Shown here one piece after another: positions 59,517-64,000 of a DNA stretch of 64,000 nucleotides. The DNA comes from Actinoallomurus soli. GTDB taxonomy: Bacteria; Actinomycetota; Actinomycetes; Streptosporangiales; Streptosporangiaceae. The stretch's first letter is position 1, and every line of letters starts with the position of its first letter. The notes below the pieces were generated by a model. The model was not told the DNA's origin. It searched no databases and was given only the letters and a program-made list of their open reading frames with translations. Where the stretch lies: the NCBI RefSeq assembly GCF_024055715.1, contig NZ_JAMXMV010000002.1, forward strand, positions 601,760 through 665,759, in the 5' to 3' direction. A program made the position numbers and the translations under genes.

Positions 59517-59533
59517 GGTTGCCCTAAGCAACC
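59517..59533. promoter_or_regulatory. MarR operator 2
   Basis: GGTTGC-CCTAA-GCAACC; shares TTGC-N5-GCAA with operator 1, 12 bp away. Two sites in the same promoter suggest cooperative MarR binding. Confidence 0.6.
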
Positions 59534-59608
59534 TATTGCCGAGACGAATCCCCCTGAACCCATCGATCGAGGGAGCGGGTGGCCGGAACGCGCGACGACC
59601 GGGGTCGG

Positions 59609-60091
59609 TCAGAGGGGCTCGCCGGCGAGCCCGACGAGGGACAGCCGCTGCGTGAGCCAGAGGTGGAAGGACCCGGCCAGACCGAGCCAGATGGTCGCCG
59701 ACGCCGCGAACTGCTCACGGGTCACGCCGCCGTCGACGCGCATCATCGCCTCGGTGACGATGACCACACTGCCGTCGTCATCGGTGGCGGTGTAGCCCTT
59801 CAGCCCGGTGGTGTCGCGGTTCCACTCGTCGAGGGCCGCGCAGAGCGCCGGCTTGTCCTCGACGCTGAAGTAGTGGTCATAGATCGTACGGGCCGAGAAG
59901 ACCTCGTCCTCGTCGTGGATGGTGAAGAAGAGGCTGAAGCACGGCCAGCGCGTGCCCAGACGGCCGCGGGTGTCCCGGAACGAGCTGACCTCCAGCCGGT
60001 CCAGCACCTCTTCCAGCAGCTCGATGTCGGGCCTGACCACACACGGGTGGGAACCGCTGGAGGACGGGGTACTCGGAGGTTCGGCTTCCAT
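59609..60091 (-). CDS. YbjN-domain protein
   Basis: 160 residues from ATG 60091 (AGAAGGGAG upstream). DIELLEEVLDRLEVSSFRDTRGRLGTRWPCFSLFFTIHDEDEVFSARTIYDHYFSVEDKPALCAALDEWNRDTT matches YbjN/SecB-like chaperone-fold proteins of actinobacteria. Role is unclear (stress or secretion chaperone-like). Confidence 0.8.
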   Translation of the reverse strand: MEAEPPSTPSSSGSHPCVVRPDIELLEEVLDRLEVSSFRDTRGRLGTRWPCFSLFFTIHDEDEVFSARTIYDHYFSVEDKPALCAALDEWNRDTTGLKGYTATDDDGSVVIVTEAMMRVDGGVTREQFAASATIWLGLAGSFHLWLTQRLSLVGLAGEPL

Positions 60092-60244
60092 GCGTGACTC
60101 CCTTCTCGCGGACAGTAGTCAGATTGTGCCGCACCAACGCCTTTCAGGACGCGTTACCGGAACTTTGTGTGGCGGAGCCCACGACCACCCGGCGGGGCCG
60201 CCATCGCGCCGCCACCCCGCCGAGGACCGTTATGCCGACTCTGC

Positions 60245-61012
60245 TCAGTGCTGGTTCGGCGCGAGGCAGAGCACGTAGCCGTCCTTGCTGGTGCCCTTCC
60301 AGAAACGGACGGTCGCCGAGGGGAACTGGCCGCAGATGCCCTTGCCGTCGCTGGGAAGGTTCTCCCGGATGTTCAGGCTGATCTTCGAGACGTGATCGAC
60401 CTTGCCGACGACCTTGTAGGTGGCCGCCGGGTCCGTGCACTTCACGATCGTGATGCTGTCGTCCTTGCTCTGGGTCGCCCCGCTCGTCACCCGGTGGACG
60501 CAGTCCCCGACGGCCGCGTCCTCACTGTGCGACGAGAGCCGGCCGGCCACGATGATCCCGATCAGCACGACCAGAGCGAGCGGCAGGACGATCAGCGCGC
60601 GCTTCCGGCGCCTGGCCGCGTCCGGCCCTCCGGGCGGCCCGAACGGCGTAGGCGCCCCGTAGGGGCTGGACGGGTACGGCCCGGCCGGCGGGTACGGGGC
60701 CTGCCCACCGGCCTGCCCGTAGGGAGCCTGCCCACCAGGCTGCCCGTACGGCGCCTGGGCGCCAGGTTGGGCGTACGGGGCCTGCGCTCCGGGCTGACCA
60801 CCGTAGGGGGCCTGAGCACCGGGCTGGCCGTACGGGGCCTGCGGGCCGGCCGGGCCCGCCATGCCGGGGCCGGGGCCGGGCGCGCCGGGGCCGGGCGCGC
60901 CGGGAGGAGGAGGCTGCGTCCCGTACGGTGCGGGCCCCGGCCCGGGCGTCCCGGGCGGCACCGGGGACGGCTGCCAGTTGGGCGAGGGCGGCTGGCCGTA
61001 CGGCTCGGACAT
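60245..61012 (-). CDS. LppU-like membrane protein with Pro/Gln/Tyr-rich N-terminus
   Basis: 255 residues from ATG 61012 (GGAGGAACG upstream). Residues 1-135 are GPGxxPG and QAPYG(Q/A)PG repeats (AQAPYG, GQAPYG units). A transmembrane helix (ALIVLPLALVVLIGIIVAGRL) follows and then an extracytoplasmic domain with C-residues (GDCVHRVTSG, IVKCTDPAATYKVVGKV, GICGQFP, VLCLAPNQH), the LppU/SCO3897 family. Function unknown; probably envelope-anchored. Confidence 0.8.
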   Translation of the reverse strand: MSEPYGQPPSPNWQPSPVPPGTPGPGPAPYGTQPPPPGAPGPGAPGPGPGMAGPAGPQAPYGQPGAQAPYGGQPGAQAPYAQPGAQAPYGQPGGQAPYGQAGGQAPYPPAGPYPSSPYGAPTPFGPPGGPDAARRRKRALIVLPLALVVLIGIIVAGRLSSHSEDAAVGDCVHRVTSGATQSKDDSITIVKCTDPAATYKVVGKVDHVSKISLNIRENLPSDGKGICGQFPSATVRFWKGTSKDGYVLCLAPNQH

Positions 61013-61332
61013 CGTTCCTCCTGGTCGGGGCGCCGGGAGACCGCTGACCGCGAGCCCTCCCGAGATGACCGTCCCGGCCGCGCTCGCCGAGCGCCTCACG
61101 CCGAGACCGACCGAATTGTCCCATGATCGGTCCGCACACGATCACATCGTCGCGCACACGCCCCTGGCCCCCGCGCGCGACCTCCACCCGCCGGCGCGCG
61201 CCGATGGCCCGGAGGCGTGCGGGGACGGTCTGGCATTACCTCATGCGTAATCGCCCTCCGTACCTCCCGCGCGCCATCCTTTGAATCGTCCGCGGCGGAC
61301 CTGGCCGCGGTCCACGATGAAGGAGGAGAATC
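61013..61332. other. 320-bp divergent intergenic region, no gene seen
   Basis: Shared promoter region of the LppU-like and DUF1330 genes. A short dyad ATTAC-CTCATGC-GTAAT lies at 61235-61251. No other clear signal. Confidence 0.35.
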
Positions 61333-61653
61333 ATGGCCGGATACGCCGTCGGACACCTGCACGATGTCGCCGCGGGCCCGGCGATCGTCGAGTACCTCGA
61401 GCGGATCGACGCGACGCTGGAGCCGTACGGCGGCCGGTTCCTGATCCACGGCGCCCGGCCCGACGTGCGGGAGGGCGACTGGTCGGGCGACCTGATCCTC
61501 ATCGAGTTCCCCGACCTGGACAGCGCGCGGGCCTGGTACGACTCGCCCGCCTATCGCGAGATCATCCCGCTGCGCGCCGAGAACTCGCGCGGCGCCATCC
61601 TGCTCATCGACGGCGCGGGCGACGACCACCGCGCCACCGACGTCCTGGCCTGA
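61333..61653 (+). CDS. DUF1330-family protein
   Basis: 106 residues from ATG 61333 (AAGGAGGAGAATC upstream). AGYAVGHLHDVAAGPAIVEYLERIDATLEPYGGRFLIHGARPDVREGDWSGDLILIEFPDLDSARAWYDSPAYREIIPLR is a standard DUF1330 ferredoxin-like (dimeric alpha/beta barrel) protein. Biochemical role unknown. Confidence 0.9.
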   Translation: MAGYAVGHLHDVAAGPAIVEYLERIDATLEPYGGRFLIHGARPDVREGDWSGDLILIEFPDLDSARAWYDSPAYREIIPLRAENSRGAILLIDGAGDDHRATDVLA

Positions 61654-61760
61654 CATCGATCTTCAGCGAGGTTGCGGGAACCACGGCCGCCCCGAGGCTG
61701 TCGAAGAGGGGTCCGGAACGCCTCGGGCGGCCCACCGACGACCATGGAGGATCCTCCCCA

Positions 61761-62144
61761 GTGACGCAGACCCCCCTTCGCCTCGCAGGAGCACTCGTGC
61801 TGACGACCACACTGGCGCTCTCGGCCGCCGCGTGCGGCAGCGGGAACAAGAAGGCCGCGTGCGACAAGCTGCAGAGCACCATCCAGGAGACGACGCGTAC
61901 GGGCATGACGCAGATCAACGACCCGAACGCGCTGGCACAGACGTACGCCAACGCCGCCGCCAAGATGCGCCGGCAGGGCAAGGACTCCGGTGACGGCAAG
62001 GTTCAGAAGGCGGCGGACCACGCGGCCTCCGCGATGGAGCAGCTCGCGGGGCAGATGAGGCAGACCGCGAGCGGAAACCCGCAGATGCCCGACACTTCGA
62101 ACCTCGTCAACTCTGGCAAGGAGCTCAAGCAGGCCTGCGGCTGA
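61761..62144 (+). CDS. small secreted lipoprotein of unknown function
   Basis: 127 residues from GTG 61761 (GGAGG 10 nt upstream). Lipobox LSAAACGS at about 22-28. The mature part is helical and hydrophilic: ACDKLQSTIQETTRTGMTQI, DPNALAQTYANAAAKMRRQG and VQKAADHAASAMEQLAGQMR, ending KELKQACG; the two Cys (ACDK, QACG) may pair. Weakly resembles WXG100/ESX-like helical hairpins, but without the motif. No family assigned. Confidence 0.7.
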   Translation: MTQTPLRLAGALVLTTTLALSAAACGSGNKKAACDKLQSTIQETTRTGMTQINDPNALAQTYANAAAKMRRQGKDSGDGKVQKAADHAASAMEQLAGQMRQTASGNPQMPDTSNLVNSGKELKQACG

Positions 62145-62167
62145 TCGCGTCGAGATCCTGACGGGAC

Positions 62168-62203
62168 GAACGCGCCGGTGCGGAATCGCGCACCGGCGCG
62201 TTC
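62168..62203 (+). terminator. strong terminator after the lipoprotein gene
   Basis: Perfect 15-bp stem GAACGCGCCGGTGCG/CGCACCGGCGCGTTC with loop GAATCG, then TCCC. Confidence 0.75.
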
Positions 62204-62415
62204 TCCCTTGTCGAGCCTTGGCGACTTGCCCACGTTCGCTCGGGTCCGTGCGGGTATCTCTCCGTACACCGAGGTACGCCGGACCGAAGAATGAGCGTGA
62301 CCTGTCCCAGGTCACCCCGCACGTCTGACGTCGGGCGCCCGGTCGGCGCCGGGATGGACGATGCCACGAGCCGCCGGTCGGTCCGTCCAGGCCTCCCCGT
62401 ACGGCGGCGAGCGGG

Positions 62416-63390
62416 ATGATGACGGGCATGGCATTGTCGACGGCGTTCACGGAGATGTTCGGGACGGAGCACCCGATCGCGCTGGCGCCGATGGGCGGGT
62501 CGGCCGGCGGTGCGCTTACCGCGGCGGTCTCCAACGGCGGAGGCCTGGGGCTGCTGGGCGCCGGCAACGGGGACCGGGACTGGCTGGCTCACGAGTTGCC
62601 GATCGTCGCGAAGGGCACCGAGAAGCCGTGGGGGGTCGGGTTCCTGACCTGGGCGATCGATGTCGGCGCGGTCGAGCGGGTGCTGGAGTGGGGCCCCAGT
62701 GCGGTGATGCTGTCCTTCGGCGACCCGAGTCCCTTGACCGAGCACGTCCGCGCGTCAGGTGCGGCACTGATCCTCCAGGTCACCGATCTGGAAGAGGCCC
62801 GTCAGGCGGTGGACCTGGGCGCCGACGTCATCGTGGCCCAGGGCACCGAGGGTGGTGGACATGGCGCCCGGCGCGGACGATCGACGCTGCCGTTCGTGCC
62901 CATCGTGGTCGACCTGGCGGCACCGGTGCCGGTGCTGGCGGCCGGAGGCGTCGCCGACGGGCGCGGTGTGGCCGCGGCCCTGGCGCTGGGTGCGGCCGGA
63001 GCCCTCATCGGCACCCGCTTCCAGGCCACGGCCGAGTCCCTCGTCGACCCGTCGATCACCAAGGCGATCATCGAAGGCCGCGGGGAGGACACCGAGCGCA
63101 GCAGAGTGCTGGACATCGCTCGAGGCTCGCGGTGGCCCGCGAAGTACACCGCTCGGACCCTCAACCACCCGTACCTCGACCGATGGCGCGGCAGGGAGGC
63201 GGAGCTCGCGGCCGATCCGCGGGCCAGACAGGCTTACCAGGACGGCGTTACGCGCGGCGATCTACCCGCACTGCCGGTATGGGCCGGCGAGGCCATCGAC
63301 CTCATCGACGATCTGCCATCCGCGACCGACCTCGTCGGTGCCCTCGCCGCTCAGGCTGAGGAGGCATTGTCCCGAGCCGGTAGGCGCTGA
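62416..63390 (+). CDS. nitronate monooxygenase-like FMN enzyme
   Basis: 324 residues; ATG 62416, 62419 or 62428 could be the start. HPIALAPMGGSAGGALTAAVSNGGGLGLLG is the N-terminal FMN-barrel motif; VAQGTEGGGHGARRG has the catalytic His and APVPVLAAGGVADGRGVAAALALGAAGALIGTRFQATAES the phosphate-binding Gly motif. Class I nitronate monooxygenase/NMO family. Detoxifies alkyl nitronates. Convergent with the rRNA operon. Confidence 0.9.
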   Translation: MMTGMALSTAFTEMFGTEHPIALAPMGGSAGGALTAAVSNGGGLGLLGAGNGDRDWLAHELPIVAKGTEKPWGVGFLTWAIDVGAVERVLEWGPSAVMLSFGDPSPLTEHVRASGAALILQVTDLEEARQAVDLGADVIVAQGTEGGGHGARRGRSTLPFVPIVVDLAAPVPVLAAGGVADGRGVAAALALGAAGALIGTRFQATAESLVDPSITKAIIEGRGEDTERSRVLDIARGSRWPAKYTARTLNHPYLDRWRGREAELAADPRARQAYQDGVTRGDLPALPVWAGEAIDLIDDLPSATDLVGALAAQAEEALSRAGRR

Positions 63391-63517
63391 AGCGCTCTTG
63401 CCCAGTGAGCGGACCGCCATGGCGGGGTCCTCGCACGTGGTCAGCGTCTCGGCGGGGTCGATGGCTGCGGAACGCGATAGGTCGGCTCCGTTGGGATGAA
63501 AAATGGCCGGTGAACGC

Positions 63518-63554
63518 AGGAAAGCCCGCCGGCGTCAGCCTGGCGGGCTTTCCT
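63518..63554 (-). terminator. rRNA operon terminator
   Basis: Perfect 13-bp stem AGGAAAGCCCGCC/GGCGGGCTTTCCT with an 11-nt loop, just beyond the 5S 3' end. Confidence 0.8.
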
Positions 63555-63567
63555 GATCTATGTAAGT

Positions 63568-63685
63568 GTCCGGCGGCGTCCTACTCTCCCACACCGTCTC
63601 CAGTGCAGTACCATCGGCGCTGAAGGGCTTAACTACCGGGTTCGGAATGGGACCGGGTGTTTCCCCTTCGCCATAACCACCGAAA
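63568..63685 (-). rRNA. rrf: 5S ribosomal RNA
   Basis: On the minus strand TTTCGGTGGTTATGGCGAAG starts the gene and GGAGAGTAGGACGCCGCCGG lies near its end. Inner CCCATTCCGAACCCGG is the conserved 5S loop region. About 118 nt. End positions are by eye. Confidence 0.92.
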
Positions 63686-63770
63686 CGACCAAATGAGACC
63701 GGTCTCGGGGTCGATGTTCCCGGCCGTGTCCCGGGAACCGCATAGTGAACGCGAACAAAACAGAGTGTGT

Positions 63771-64000
<230 letters not shown>

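Noticed and set aside
63686..63770. tRNA in the 23S-5S spacer
   Set aside because: No cloverleaf-like arms or CCA-end sequence were seen.

Overview
The window is high-GC chromosomal DNA from an actinomycete. Support comes from pervasive GTG/TTG starts with GGAGG-type ribosome sites, families such as actinobacterial Holin-X, CU044_5270, LppU, MmpS and RepSA, and a 5S/23S rRNA end of actinobacterial type at the right edge. A Streptosporangiales host (Thermomonosporaceae-like) is a guess from overall feel, not something proven here. Most of the window is ordinary accessory chromosome: regulators paired with the genes they probably control, secreted proteins, lipoproteins and small redox enzymes.
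 Layout. 1-12.9 kb: an alpha/beta hydrolase, an NmrA-like gene divergent from a TetR gene over a clear operator, a WYL regulator divergent from a drug-efflux MFS gene, an ECF sigma factor with its membrane partner, an SGNH hydrolase, an Orn/Lys/Arg decarboxylase-like PLP enzyme and small stress-type genes. 12.9-18.9 kb: a STAS protein, an S33 peptidase, a decayed MazF toxin remnant, a compact SIS-HypC-SIS-HypA operon with no hydrogenase in sight, and a thiolase. 18.9-22.8 kb: a candidate imiditide-type RiPP locus (42-residue Gly/Asn/Asp-rich peptide followed 3 nt later by a RiPP-type isoaspartyl-methyltransferase homologue), with two coupled small genes upstream and a divergent SLOG gene plus XRE regulator.
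 22.9-30.6 kb: an acyl-CoA dehydrogenase gene split by a 6.6-kb integrative element. The element runs from 23212 to 29816, is bounded by a shared 6-nt core, and its removal rejoins the host gene in frame. It carries a large serine integrase, a RepSA-type replication initiator, a hairpin-rich noncoding stretch that may be an origin, and an XRE regulator operon with three small genes. No transfer (FtsK/TraB-like) gene is visible.
 30.9-45.5 kb: an AfsR/LuxR-like ATPase regulator, a sedolisin-type peptidase, two adjacent secreted low-complexity proteins (Gly/His-rich and Arg/Glu-rich), a second WYL regulator with an FAD oxidase, a LigB dioxygenase, a DadA-like oxidoreductase, a Mut7-C protein and an ABC exporter controlled by a divergent GbsR/MarR-type gene. 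45.5-63.4 kb: an NlpC/P60 hydrolase, an SPFH-RHH-GPP34 operon behind a perfect 16-bp palindrome, a Ski2-like helicase, trehalose-6-phosphate synthase, a rhomboid-like protein, lipoproteins, a MarR/MFS pair in which the MFS carries three carboxypeptidase-regulatory-like repeats, and a nitronate monooxygenase. 63.5-64.0 kb: the 3' end of an rRNA operon on the minus strand (23S, 5S, terminator).
 How parts work together. Five divergent regulator/target pairs show visible or likely operators (TetR, two WYL, GbsR, MarR). The two most distinctive modules are the RiPP candidate and the mini integrative element; they lie next to each other, but the element's ends exclude the RiPP genes. All coordinates, motifs and repeats were read by eye; family names rest on motif recognition, with no database search.
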